DNA of 35,420 nt. Source: Elysia marginata. Its lineage: Eukaryota; Mollusca; Gastropoda; Plakobranchidae. The notes under the pieces are model-generated. The model saw only the letters and a list, made by a program, of their open reading frames with translations, was not told where the DNA came from and searched no databases. A program made the translations under genes and the position numbers. The DNA is taken from the NCBI GenBank assembly GCA_019649035.1, contig BMAT01002136.1, positions 318,081-353,500 of the forward strand, in the 5' to 3' direction. This document shows, in pieces, positions 1-11,358 of the stretch; position 1 is the stretch's first letter; every line of letters begins with the position of its first letter.

Positions 1-467
1 GCGGCAAACGCAGAAAGGAACTCGTAAAGAAGAAAGTAAAAAAAAAAACAGTTGCAATAGTATAACTATTTAGTTTTCTGATGCCTGAGACATGACCGAG
101 ACATGCCAGTTATTACGACTACAATATTTCCTTAATAGAGATGGCCCAGTTTCATTACAACAAATTATTTTTATGAAATTCAAACCTTACATCATATGAA
201 AAGTAAACGCAACAATATTATTTTCATTTTTTTTCGCCAAAAACTGCCCTAAGGACACATACAGGTTGAATGAACGAGAATTATGCTCTTGAAATGAGTT
301 ACAGAAACATATATCAGTGAAAAGTATATAAAAATTGTGTGAGAGTAAAGAGTAAATATCTGAAATATTATAAAGACTGAATACTTTGTGAAAGTCTTGA
401 TCATGCTAATATTGTTTAGTTATTGCTGTGAATAAGAATAAAACAAATAGCTGAAAGTCATCCATAC
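1..467. other. Gene B intron after TM2, and left edge
   Basis: AT-rich sequence with no recognisable exon. The TM3 exon of gene B should lie beyond position 1. The short intron between the TM1 and TM2 exons (600-838) is likewise featureless. Confidence 0.6.
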
Positions 468-599
468 CTTTAAATATTGGCACAGCTTTCCACACTTTGA
501 TAGGTCCCATTGAGGAGTATTGGCCTATGGCGGTCTCCATGACAAACAGTGGCACGCCACAGGTTATGAAGAGAAAGAAATACGCGATGAGAAAGGCAC
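468..599 (-). CDS. Gene B (SLC6 family) exon: TM2
   Basis: 132 nt, phase 1 to 1, acceptor TTCATTTTTCAG, donor TTTAAAG|GTATGG. It encodes GAFLIAYFFLFITCGVPLFV, then METAIGQYSSMGPIKVWKAV ending PIFKG. This is canonical SLC6 TM2 with GQYSS.GPI.VW and F.G. It has the same size and phases as gene A's TM2 exon, and together the two TM1 exons share KHGGG where most family members have KNGGG. TM3 and later exons lie outside the window. Confidence 0.93.
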
Positions 600-838
600 C
601 TGAAAAATGAAGAATTAAAACAATAAAAATATACAAGTGTCGTAGAAGATTGATACATTTTTATGTAATGAGGAGTTAAATGGAAAAAATGTCATTTAGG
701 TCTCTTTCACATGTGCTGTACCACACCCAACCACGTGGGCAGAAAGCGTTTAAAATGTTATTATTATTTATATTGTGGGATTTTTTTTCAACCAAATTAC
801 CAGTCAAATTCGTTGACGATTAAAGGCCAACAACTTAC

Positions 839-1058
839 CCCCACCATGTTTGTAAGTCAAATATGGGAAACGAACAACATTCCCGAGGCCAACCACGTGG
901 CTGAGACACAGGATGGAGGCGTGGCATCGTCCGCACAGCCCCGTCTTGCGAGACCGAGGGCCGTCACGTGAGGAGGAGTCTGACGCCAAGGAGGCGGAGC
1001 TTCCATCCTCGTCAGAATTTGGATTGGCTGCGGCAGAGAGGTAGCTAGGTGGAACCAT
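839..1058 (-). CDS. Gene B (SLC6 family) exon: N-terminal tail and TM1
   Basis: This is a second head-to-tail SLC6 gene continuing off the left edge. From the ATG at 1058 it encodes a Ser/Asp-rich tail and then CHASILCLSHVVGLGNVVRF, PYLTYKHGG. The donor GGGG|GTAAGT leaves phase 1, as in gene A. It keeps GLGN and the gating Arg63, but the usual Trp before that Arg is Val62. The frame is open above 1058 without an ATG, and a TTCTGCAG sits at about 1067, so this could be an internal exon with an upstream start. The tail is shorter and less acidic than gene A's. Confidence 0.82.
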
Positions 1059-1619
1059 TTCTGGGTCTGCAGAACTCACCGGCTGTTGATGATAAACGAA
1101 AGCGGTTTCTTTATCTTATACGCGAATTTATTCAGCTGCAGCAACGCTTGGAATACTTACCTCAAGAATATACGCCGAAATTACAAGCAATCAAAAGCCT
1201 CCTACATCTGCGTTTGACCTCGATTTATATTCTGCCTGGTGGTGTTAAGAAGACTGTCACTTTTGTCTTGTGACATGGTAATACAGCACATCGCTCAAGA
1301 ACCAGCTTGCTCTTCTGCAAGTGCTTCTTTCACTAATGGTGTGAGTCAGTTATAAGGATGGCATGGAGCAAGGCCTTCGTAGGTAAGGGTCTACGTGGTT
1401 TGTCTCGGAGAAAAATTCAAAATAGAAACGTCCTGTCAGAAAACCATGGGAGTTCGCTCAATACCTCTGAGGTATTTACATGTCCTTACTGGCACCTTTC
1501 CACTAACTAGCTACAAGTTAGTAGCTGATTACAGTATTACTGTTCAACTTGAACTAGGACTATTTTTTTATTTTAAAAAATTGCATATGTTTTTAGAACG
1601 CAACAAAGCGAAAAGATAA

Positions 1620-1832
1620 AAAGGAAAGGAGAGGAGCAGCAGAATTAAAAGGGCAATAAGAGGAAGGAAGAGAAAAAAGGGGAAATGCACAGAATAAAGA
1701 ACAAGGAGGACGAAAGAGAAGGGAAAAAAAGGATGAAGGTAAAAGCAGAATGAGGCGAAAGAGGGAGGAGGTTGTATAAGAAAAAAAACGAAGAAGAAGC
1801 AGAAGAAGAAGAAGAAAAGGAAGAAAAAAAAT
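1620..1832 (+). repeat. Polypurine tract
   Basis: About 210 bases of almost pure A/G on the plus strand, ending in AGAAGAAGA units. It directly adjoins the 3' end of SINE copy 1 (minus strand), so part of it may be the SINE's expanded TTC/CTT tail. It is probably not coding. Confidence 0.75.
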
Positions 1833-2152
1833 ATGGATTATAGTCTTCCACCGCCGAAGGCAGTCTCAAGACTTTACATATTTCCCCCAGCAGGCCAATA
1901 CACACCAAAGCAAATTCAACTCATATTTCAGAGCATTACTGCACGGTTGCCTATTAGGCGCTCAAATACTAACATTCTAAAAATTTAAAGCACTGCCAAG
2001 TACCCAACTTACAGGTGGGTGGACTGAGGAAAATGTGGATAAATTGTTTTAATAAGACAGTTACAACATGTGTCGTGGTTGGAAATTGAACCCCCGACCG
2101 CCGGATCATAGGTCCGACGCGCTAACCACTGACCCACGCTGCTCCACAGAGG
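1833..2152 (-). mobile_element. tRNA-headed SINE, copy 1
   Basis: On the minus strand the element starts near 2150 with GTGGAGCAGCGTGGGTCAGTG, a tRNA-like head with a box A. Then comes GGGGGTTCAATTTCC, close to the Pol III box B consensus. The body has TTATCCACATTTTCCTCA and the 3' end GGTGGAAGACTATAAT, followed by a T-rich and TTC-rich tail. Two further copies in the window (26934-27231 and 17229-17545) share the head, body and 3' motif. This copy has the best preserved promoter boxes. Elements of this kind are mobilised in trans by LINEs. Confidence 0.85.
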
Positions 2153-5100
2153 AAATACGTATATTATCTTTCTGTATATTCTACACGGATTTCTTAATGA
2201 GTCACAGCAGAGCTCCTGATTCCGGTGATACTGATAGCGACACTTGGAATGGTTCCAGAGATGTCGAAAAACAAAACAAAAACGCCAAGACAATTTTCAC
2301 TCTGCCTAACGAACACTGGAGTGAACAGGATAGAAGATAAAATGAATTGATATTAATGTCCTTCTTACGTGAAGTATTATTCTAGAATTTAGATCTAGAT
2401 TGCATATGTTTTCATGGGGGTAATGTAGAGTACCTATTGGCTAGATCTAGCTCTGAAGATTGTAGACAAAAAGAATAGATATCGTGATTTTAGTATGGAT
2501 TATTTATACGAAATGCGCTGGTTCCTAAGCCATCTTGAATAGTTCAATAACAAATAATGTGTTCTGTGTTCTCCTTACTCTCCCCTCCCTCACCACCACC
2601 ATTTAATTTATGCATCAGTAAACAACGATGAGGACTCATTTTTTTCAGTAGAGGATGTTACTGCCATAGCTATGGATAATATTATGTCCTGGTGTACTTA
2701 CAGAAAAAAATATGTAAAGAAAGCCGGTCACTTCACGCAAACTTATCTATAAGTTATGGGAAATAGTGCGATTTATCTATGAGTAAACTTGCAACATGCG
2801 AACGCAAAGTCTAGCTCTCACTGACACCAAACTAAACTTAGATTTTGTGCTTCTCAGGAAGAATAGAGTCTGGTATCCACCTAACGGATAAAAACCGTTT
2901 GTAAGAGAAGAAAATGACAAAAGGAAAGATAGAACACAATCACTGATTTTATGTTTTGTAGCCGACCGATTTGTCGTGATGTGTTAAAATATGCTCACTG
3001 CATTATTCTCAAGATGTACTAACAGCCTTATTAAAACACCTTAGAAAAAATAGACATTACGGAAAGAATTCACCAAAACACGAAGTTCTACCTGCCCAAA
3101 CATTGTTTTTCGCAGGAGCTGGACGCTCGGTAATATCTATCACTCATTATGCTGAGGTTAACACCATCTACTTGCCTGGGTGGACACCAGTCCTGAGCAC
3201 CGGAATACCAACCTGAGATTACGGCCAGGAAACGGCACTGAGGAAATGGTTTACAATTTTATCTCGCTGCCTCAACAGTAAAAACTTATTTAACTGATGA
3301 AGCAATTAGTTGCAGCAAGGACCTAATTATGACGTCAGTCTTCTGCATCCCTTTTTATCTCTACAACCTGGATGAAAGCAGCCTTCACCTGCTCCATGCT
3401 AACAATTCCGCAAGCCAAACAAGAACCCAATCATTTTGCAATGGCGCGTGCTAAAAGGCGGACACATATCTGAGTATCGTGTCTCATCATTGGTCATACT
3501 AAATTCATTCCTGATGGGTGCTTTGGCATATTCAGACCACTGCATCGTCAGACCAAAATTGACTTAATACTGTTTTGCATCAGAAACATTGTCGACGACT
3601 TATCTACCTTGAACATCGCCCATGTAGACGGAACCGACCCAAACAACGTACGATTAGCGTTGTAACATACGACTAAGTCACGTTGGTCAACCAGATTGTT
3701 CAAAATGTGGTCGCAATGAAAAGCCATGACCAGTTTTTAGTCAACAATGACAGCGGTACCATCACCCTTGCTTCATCTGAATGCACTCCCCAATCCTTTA
3801 CGAAAGTCGATGTTATGACAAACAGAAAAGAGCAACCTCCCATCCGAACTTCAACTCGAAAGAATACCTTTACAATCAGGTCATTTGTCTCGGAACGTTA
3901 CATCGACATAGTTGCCCGACAACCCGAATCTACCCAGTAAGTGACTGGCGACAGAGTTCCAGATAAAACTGTACCTCAGCATAAAATCTGCGAATAAAAG
4001 CCCGCAGGATAACAAAGTATTTAAACTTTTTATTAGATGTAGATCTAGTATTTTCAAAGTATTTTAGGCGCGAAGAAATCTATATCATGACGTATACTAG
4101 TAGGCTTTGAATTCAATGAATTAGTGGGCTATCGGTATAAGACCATAACGCTTTGGTCCAAAATAGTTTTTGACAGGCTGTGCACGGCGTTCCAAGAATG
4201 ATTGTGTGCAACGGTCGTTGGAAGTGATCATCGTTAAGATTGAGGTCATGTCAAGTTTCCAAAGAGTTGATGTAACAAAAATCAATTTTTGCAACCTCTC
4301 TTTATGGTGAGCAAAGTGAATGGCGCGACCAGCTAGTTACAGGACTAAAAGGTCGCCGAGTGAAAGGATGACAAGACATCTTTACTATTCATTTTAAGAG
4401 TAAAATCAATAAAAAGTTATGTTTTCCTAACAGTTAGCTTTTGAAAACGTATGCTGCATTCACTGTCATATACCATAAACCTAAGAAGTTGATAGAAAGT
4501 TAGCTGTGTAGTCCAGGCAGTATCATAAAGCGATAGATATTCAAACAAGAGAAATTTTATTTAAGAAATTTTTATTTTTTTTTAAGGAGAGCAAAAACAC
4601 TGAGTTATTGTTTAAAAAAAACAAGATGGAAGTGTTTGTAGGTTGACGAGAGATTTAAGCTGACAAGAATTTATAATTTGTTTGCATTGAGTTTTTTTCC
4701 AAAGTTAACCTTGATAACAAATGACAAACCAACGTAACACACTATTTAAACTACTTTCATTCAAGTTTTCGTCTTGCATGTATTCTGGCTTTTTATTACA
4801 TGAAAATAGCACAACTAATTATTTGGCTGCAGTTTTAATTGAAACTGGATTTTCACTACAACGTCAGGACATCACAATAAAACAAGGGACTACTCACAGT
4901 GCTTTTTGTTTGTTAACACTTTCACCGAAATTGACAGTGAATCCCTGAGCCAACTTTAGTGGAAGAATACTTAACTTTAGAGCCTATAATTATAAAAATT
5001 AAGCAGGAAAAACTAGACCCGTATAATTTAACAAAATCCCAGAACATCTCAAGAAACAAAGAGAGCGATTGCTACTTGTAACCGGCAGTAAAGATAAATC

Positions 5101-5230
5101 CAGCTGGCCACAGGTCTCATGTATAGATCTAGACACATGACCACTGCACTGTGCTTTGTTTGCATTGTGTATGGTCTGTAGTGTTTGTGAACCACATAAC
5201 TGAGTGGATGAAGGTCAGACAAACACAAAA

Positions 5231-5237
<7 letters not shown>
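2153..5237. other. Intergenic stretch without recognised genes
   Basis: Only short unrelated open frames were found. The part from about 3100 to 4010 is less AT-rich than its surroundings and may be an old retroelement remnant, but I could not recognise any domain. The rest is AT-rich single-copy-looking sequence. Confidence 0.5.

Positions 5238-5279
<42 letters not shown>
5238..5279. repeat. (GA)n microsatellite
   Basis: An uninterrupted GA dinucleotide tract of about 42 bases. Apparent Leu/Ser-repeat frames on the minus strand are by-products of it. Confidence 0.97.
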
Positions 5280-5281
<2 letters not shown>

Positions 5282-5884
5282 TCTTAAAAAGTTCTATTTC
5301 AAAAGAAAAACATATAACAAATGAACATATAAAACTTAAAAAGCAATTATTTAGCTGCACACCATTGAAACAATAAAACCAGCAGCAATTTCTAGTTCTG
5401 GGCAAGCACAACCTCTTTTATTAATACCTGTACTGACTTATGTGACTATAAATATCTTAGAAATGGGTGTGTAAACAATACTTATAACTGTTGTCTTGAG
5501 GAGTCGCTCCTACGCTGATTAATTGCAGATGCGACCTGGTCTTCTCCGTGGGCATAAGACTTGACAGTGACATCCCTGCTACCTCCCCCCACCCCGTTGT
5601 TCTAATGTCCCAGTAGTAAATGATGAGAACAGGGGCAACTTAATATGTGAGAGTGATAGGCATAAACTTGCTACGAGAAAAGTCAAGCCAACAATGCAGA
5701 ATTTTTTTTAGAAAACTCTCATTTTTATTTCCTGTTTTGAACATTATCCACCCATTACACAATTTAAGTTGAAAATTACGTGAAAAAGTGATAACGAGTA
5801 TTTGATGCTGATTATTGGGTCAGAAATAAAGGGTTGCGGTTATTTGTGAGTCTTAGCTTCGCAATGCAGTGTACTACTTTCCTC

Positions 5885-5965
5885 AAGAAATTAATAATAA
5901 CAATAAATAATAATGATTAGTACTTATATTGCGCTTATCCTTTGTGAAAAGGTTTAGGCGATTTA
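5885..5965 (-). repeat. LINE/SINE 3'-tail-like fragment
   Basis: Read on the minus strand it gives AAGCGCAATATAAGTAC followed by ATT-rich sequence. This resembles the GGCGCTTTACAAATGTAC plus ATT tail of the LINE at 20.1-20.9 kb. It is probably a 5'-truncated copy of only the tail. Confidence 0.5.
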
Positions 5966-5979
5966 CTCATTTTTATTCT

Positions 5980-6060
5980 TCCTCTCTTTCTCTCTCTCTC
6001 TTTGTCTCTCCCTATCTGTCTTTCTCTCTCTTTCTCTTCTCGCATACACACACATACACC
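5980..6060. repeat. CT-rich and CA simple repeat
   Basis: An interrupted CT tract followed by a short ACAC stretch. No coding potential. Confidence 0.9.
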
Positions 6061-6496
6061 CCTAAACTCCGCCGCAAACAAGTATACAAAAAAGATAAGC
6101 ATGTAATCAATAAAACCATAAATCTTTAAGCTTGTATAATGGGAGAAAATAATAATTATGGTGATAAAAAATTCTTAAGTATACGGTAGTAAAAAAAAAC
6201 AACAATAAAATAATTTTGGAGTATATTACAATATATATAATTGTTACATATTGTGTATAATATGTCTTTGAATGTTTACAGTAGATTCTTTAGTTTCATT
6301 AAAAGTTTTAAAAATCAAAATACTCAGTAAAAAGTTTAGTTTTTAGGTTTTTCTTAAAAATGTCAAATAGTTGTGACGATTTTCCTTTAAAAGAAAGACT
6401 AAACCTTAAATGTGGGCCTAAGTATTCACAACTCTTGTCTTCTCAAATTTATCAATATGCATTTATGTGGTCTGATTTCTTTAGGTGCTCGTAAAA

Positions 6497-7415
6497 AGAC
6501 ACCTAGATTTCTGATGGCAACATTCCTAGGAGCTGTTGTCCAATCCTTAATCTTTCCAACACACGTTTGAGCAATGTTAATGGCACCAGTTTTATGAAGA
6601 GAAGTGTGTCATTTTGGTGAAAGCCATGAAAGGATATGAGATCACAAAGTGGTTTTGCATACAATATATAAAATATTGGTCCTAGCAACGAACCCTGGCG
6701 AACATCAAACGTCTGAATACTTGTCATACAAATATACTAATTGTTGATTATTTCCGATTGCAATATCTGTAATAATTAAGATTGAAACGACTTCAGAACA
6801 TTTTTTTTAATTCGTTAATTTTTTACATTTTACATTTAGGTCAATTGTATTGAAAGCAGCGCTGAGATCTAACAGATTTAATATAGCTGAGTTTACTGTA
6901 GCTTAGAATTTATCTATTTCATTGTAAACACAAAGAGGGCGGCCTCAGTAATGTGATGTAATCAATAATCTGACTGAAACTTTGAGAAAAACAGATTCAA
7001 GGACAGACATGCGCGTCTACTTTTGAAGACGACCTTAATTTTTTTTGACAGAAGAGATAGATTAGATACAAGTCTATAGTTCTTTGATGTAGCTTTATAT
7101 AAAAAGGGATTTTTCTACCAGAGGCGTAATAAATGCTTGCTTCAGGTCTTGTGGGACAGATCGGGTTGACAGGCCAGCGTTGAGTAAAGTTTTGTCAGAG
7201 CATTTCTTATATCCACGTCGGAATCGGGTTTGACCCGTATGTCTTATAGAACTTTTCTTTCTGAGCAATTTCCTCACGAAAGTGAAAATACTTTGATAAC
7301 TGTTTGTGCTCAAACCCCAGTTGATGATCTGGTTGCTATGACCTCCGATTTCAGTAATAAAAAAAAATGAGTTTCCTGATGAAAACAATTTCTCTTTTGT
7401 AGAAACCATTAGGAC
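6497..7415 (-). pseudogene. Degraded non-LTR retrotransposon, CR1/L2-like reverse transcriptase
   Basis: Minus-strand frames carry pieces of a reverse transcriptase in the right order. LLNAGLSTRSVPQDLKQAFI and TPLVEKS (about 7100-7230) match the region before NYRP. NYRLVSNLSLLSK is recognisable near 7040. AILNLLDLSAAFNTIDL (about 6840-6890) matches the A-motif LDLSAAFDT. RQGSLLGPIFYILYAKPL (about 6640-6695) matches QGSVLGPLLFNLY. Stops and frameshifts break it, and the YADD box reads about HQND, so it is inactive. It lies on the same strand as the SLC6 genes, between them. Confidence 0.82.
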
Positions 7416-9920
7416 TGACTAAGGGTAATAGCCAATGACAAATGAATCTGCGAAACTAAAGTATAGTTATGTGCCGTGTACAGGCTTTAATTCTGCAGAT
7501 TACGAAAACTTTATAGACAGGCAAACGCAAAACCTAAGTATGGCGTGAAAATCTTTGATGAATCGCTGTCAAGAGAATAACTAACCAAATTGGCATTTCA
7601 AATGCATTACGCTGAATTTGAAATTAACATGCTGGTTATCAAATTCCTCATTGAAATCGTATACGTAAAGTGATATATAAGTGAATCCAAAGTATCAAGT
7701 AAAAATAATTTTAATGCGAATATAGAGAACAAAAGATGATGTATATAGATAGATATTTTACCTAGATAGAAATGAAGACAAAGAGATAAAAAACAGTTTA
7801 AGACGATGGTGTTACAAAAAAAAGACAAAATAATAAGCAGTGGGTGTTAAACCATTATGTACTGTAACGCCATTTTATGCGGACCTAGTGCAGTGTTACT
7901 ACAAAGATACTCCAACAACGTAACACGGTACAAGTGTCAGCAACTAAGGAACGCTAAATTCAGTGAAGCGCTGTACGTCGTGTTGGCTGTTGCAGTGCGT
8001 CAACTTATCGTTCAAATCGGTTCAGCCCACAAGATACACTGTATGAACTAACTAGCTGTTATTGTATGGAGCGAGAGATTAAATTTCTGCTCAGTTAGGA
8101 AGTAATAATTTTACAAGAGGTAGATAAGTAACGTCAGCTTACAACAAAAAAAAAAAAACCAACAAAGAAACAAAAAAAAAAAAACAACAACAACAACTGC
8201 TGAACGTAAAAAGGCGGTATTTTTTGACCGATCCGAATGATACACCATGGTGTATTTGTTGCAGCCTGCAACGAAGTGTTTGCAAAACGTCGGTGTTAAC
8301 AACAGCTTCAACGTCAATGTCATATTACAGTTTCATCTTTTGAATACATAGATTTTCAAAATGAACATCAAATCATCCTATGAAACTTAGCGGGCCCATT
8401 TTTTTCTAACAGTGAGTTATCAGCACATCTGTTCCTTCGGTTATGCAATTTTAACTAGAATTTTTTTTACCAAAACTTATACTTGTTTAAGGTGCCATCA
8501 TTACAACCCTGAAAATATGCTACATATAATTATTTATAGTGCGGTCCAAAATATTCCGTCAACAATTTTTGTGCAAAACTTTTCCGTTGCGTTATTTTTC
8601 AAAATGTTTCATTCAACCTGCACCAATCATGGAATGATGTAAAAATCTCATAGTTGATCAGAATGCGGAAGTTTAATATTTAATATTCTGCCTCACTAAG
8701 GATGCATAGAAAGGTAAGCAAAAAGAGCGAGCAAAACATTGGGAGGTTTCCATAGCGTGTTGTGAACTCAAGCCTTAACGTTTCTCTTCTAATACCAACT
8801 ATCATTCTTTTTCATTTTCAAAAAAAAAATTCGACTTTTTGTTGTCTTACATAAACAGAACGATAAGCATCGATTAAAACTGTAGGAAATGTCACAATTT
8901 CAAGAATTGAAATAAAAATCTTCAAGATAAGGGCGAATTTTCTTTTGGAAATATGAATCATTTATAAAACTTATACCATAGAAAACTTAAACACCAGAAA
9001 AAAAAAACGAGAAAATTCATTAAACCCCTAAGGTCTGCTTTCCCCAGCCACCTTTACCATAAAAAACAAATAATGGAAAATCTGAGTTTTATTTTTGAGC
9101 TTCGGAAGAACTGAAGCCATCAATTCAAGTCTTAGATTAAACACTGTACACCATGAGAACCTAAAAGTCTGGGAGTTAAGGGAGCTAACAAGTTTTTTTT
9201 CATAGACAAAACGATTTCTCAAAGTTTAAGTCTCTTTAATCATTTTCTGAAAATTATAATTATTAGAGTTTAAAAACTGCTGCTAGTATATGCATTTTTT
9301 TAAAATATGTTATGCTCGATGAACTTTCTCACGTCAGCCTGTGTTAAAGTTTTCTAAGCAAATTGCACTTATTTATGTTATGCATCATTCAGGATGAGTT
9401 CAAATCTTCATTAAATTTGTGTTCTATGTTTTTTTTTTAAGAAAAAAAAAAAAAAGAAAGGAACAGACTAGAAACATGTTCGACTTACAGAATTCACTTT
9501 TAAGATTAGATATAACCTGCATAAGTCACCCTTCAAATAATTATGAACACAAAAAGGCAGCTACCAATATCGGCGAATATATTTGGGCCCTAAATAACCA
9601 AAACACTTAGAACATAAGATTGAATTGGGAAAAACAAGTAAGACCTTCATTATACGCCAGAAAAAAAGGCCAAAAGAAAATTGTTCGCTTGTATGCACAG
9701 AAGAAAGTTTGTATTCGTGAACACAGCCCAACAAGTCACTTGAAGAAGGCAACAGCCTCAAACTTTTAAATCATAGTAGGGCACATAATTTAGGTTAACA
9801 CATCAAATGTCACGCTTCTAAAGTGAGCACCATACAAATTGTGTTACATTAGCCCAAAACCTATAAAAGATGGATAGATAGGCAGATTTCTAGAAAATTA
9901 GCAAATTAAAACCAGGATTT
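7416..9920. other. Intergenic stretch without recognised genes
   Basis: AT-rich, with several homopolymer A runs (for example around 8143-8180 and 9427-9455). No domain, RNA gene or splice-phased exon was recognised. Confidence 0.5.
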
Positions 9921-10765
9921 TACACCCTCTTCGTCGACCTCACTAAAGCCCTTGGTACTGTTCCTCGCGCGGCTCTATGGTTTATCCTACCATCCATTGG
10001 TACCTCCCCCCCCCCTTCGATAGTGCAGATGATAAGATGTTTCAATAATAATAGGAAAACTGGTTTAGTAAATGGAAAGGAAGTAGGCGATTTCTATGTC
10101 TCCAATGGACTCAAGCAAGGATTCATAGTTGCCTCAACACTAGTTAATCTCCTGTTTAGCACGGTGCTGCTCTTCGCCTTCAAAGACACAGGCCCAGGCA
10201 CTCATACATATTAAAGGACAGATGTGGGTGTCTTTAACCTGCAACACCTCAATGCAAAGACAAAAGTGACATCACCTCTCGTTCGTGACATGCTGTATGT
10301 GGATAAATGTGATATTGTCGACCACGGTGAGCATTATGTGCAGCAACTGGCAGATTATCTATTTACCACTATCAAGCGCTTTGGGCTGACCATCAAAGTA
10401 AAAAAAAAACAACAGAGGTAATGTTTCAGGCTGCAAGATGATCTGTAGTTAGAACGCTTGAGATAAAGATTGACAACAAGAACCTGAACTGTGTCGATTC
10501 CTTCAAATATCACGGAAGCATCCTGTTGCCTTCTAACTCCCTAGGCAAGCAAGTATCTACCCGAATAGCAAGGCGAGTGCCTCTTCTAATAGTTTGCAGA
10601 AGCGAGTTTGGAGCAAGACGAGTTTGAGCACAGATGTTCAGCTTTGTTCTGATAGTATTGCTGTGTAGCTTTGAGACTTCGACACTCTACCAAAGACATG
10701 CCAAGCTTTTAGACCAATTGCACCAACGCTATCTTCGACGCATTATGAACATGAATTGATTCACT
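9921..10765 (+). pseudogene. Degraded non-LTR retrotransposon (endonuclease-RT type)
   Basis: Plus-strand fragments in order: FYTLFVDLTKALGTVPRAAL (RT motif A, Asp kept), then TGLVNGKEVGDFYVSNGLKQ (QG motif). Next are FNLQHLNAKTKVTSPLVRDM and LYVDKCDIVDHGE, where the catalytic YADD reads YVDK. FGLTIKVKKKQ follows, and finally RHAKLLDQLHQRYLRRIMN, typical of the C-terminal part of these polyproteins. Several stops and frameshifts and the lost second Asp show that it is dead. It sits between gene A's last exon and gene B. Confidence 0.87.
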
Positions 10766-11262
10766 ATGGACTCAGATCCCGCTTACGGCTGCACATGAAC
10801 AAGGTGCTAGGTTGAATCTTATCAATCACGATAGTCGATCATATATGAACGACAAAGCAAAAAAAAATGAAACAGATTGGCAAAATAAAATGGCTTGACA
10901 ATGAAAAAATATTACAAAAGCACAAAAAAGACTTTTAAAACAATATCTCACATATTTAAACAATAAGATTGAAAACGTTGCAGTGCATGGGTGTGCCACC
11001 CTAGGTTTACACGATCTCAAATCAGCGTGCGGCACGATAGTAAATCAAACTGTGGGTGGAATCAGTCATGGCCTCGATCGGAATTAGCCATTCATCCTGT
11101 CCAGGGAACATGTTGTCGATACGAACACACTCGCAATCAATGACGTGCAATTTGAACTATGCAACTAATGAAAAACGTTACTAATTCTTCGCCACTTCAA
11201 GCGCACAGTTACACGCACGATTAATCCATCCTAGGCATTTTCCTTGCTATTCTCATAAGCGC
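10766..11262. other. Region below gene A's last assigned exon
   Basis: No clear polyadenylation signal for gene A and no exon was recognised. A stop codon for the unspliced version of the last exon lies at 11263-11265. Confidence 0.45.
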
Positions 11263-11316
11263 TTACACTACAAGGCGAAATTTCATGAAGTGCCTGAAGC
11301 GAAAATGAAGACCTAC

Positions 11317-11358
11317 CTTGAAGTACAGGAAGGGGATTGCAAGAGCGGCGGACGCTAA
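11317..11358 (-). CDS. Gene A candidate micro-exon, 14 codons
   Basis: 42 nt, phase 0 to 0, acceptor CTCTGTCTCAG, donor TTCAAG|GTAGGT. It encodes LASAALAIPFLYFK, a short hydrophobic segment unusual for a cytoplasmic tail. If the donor is not used, the frame runs on 17 codons to TAA at 11263, so this may instead be the terminal exon (11263-11358). No AATAAA was seen shortly downstream. The splice-site quality is good but there is no homology to lean on. Confidence 0.45.

Noticed and set aside
711-1273. Plus-strand open frames overlapping the gene B TM1 exon.
   Set aside because: They are antisense shadows of that exon and have no family similarity.
3683-3966. An 85-codon plus-strand frame in a less AT-rich region, considered as a retroelement polyprotein remnant.
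   Set aside because: No family motif was recognised and the surrounding frames hold many stops.
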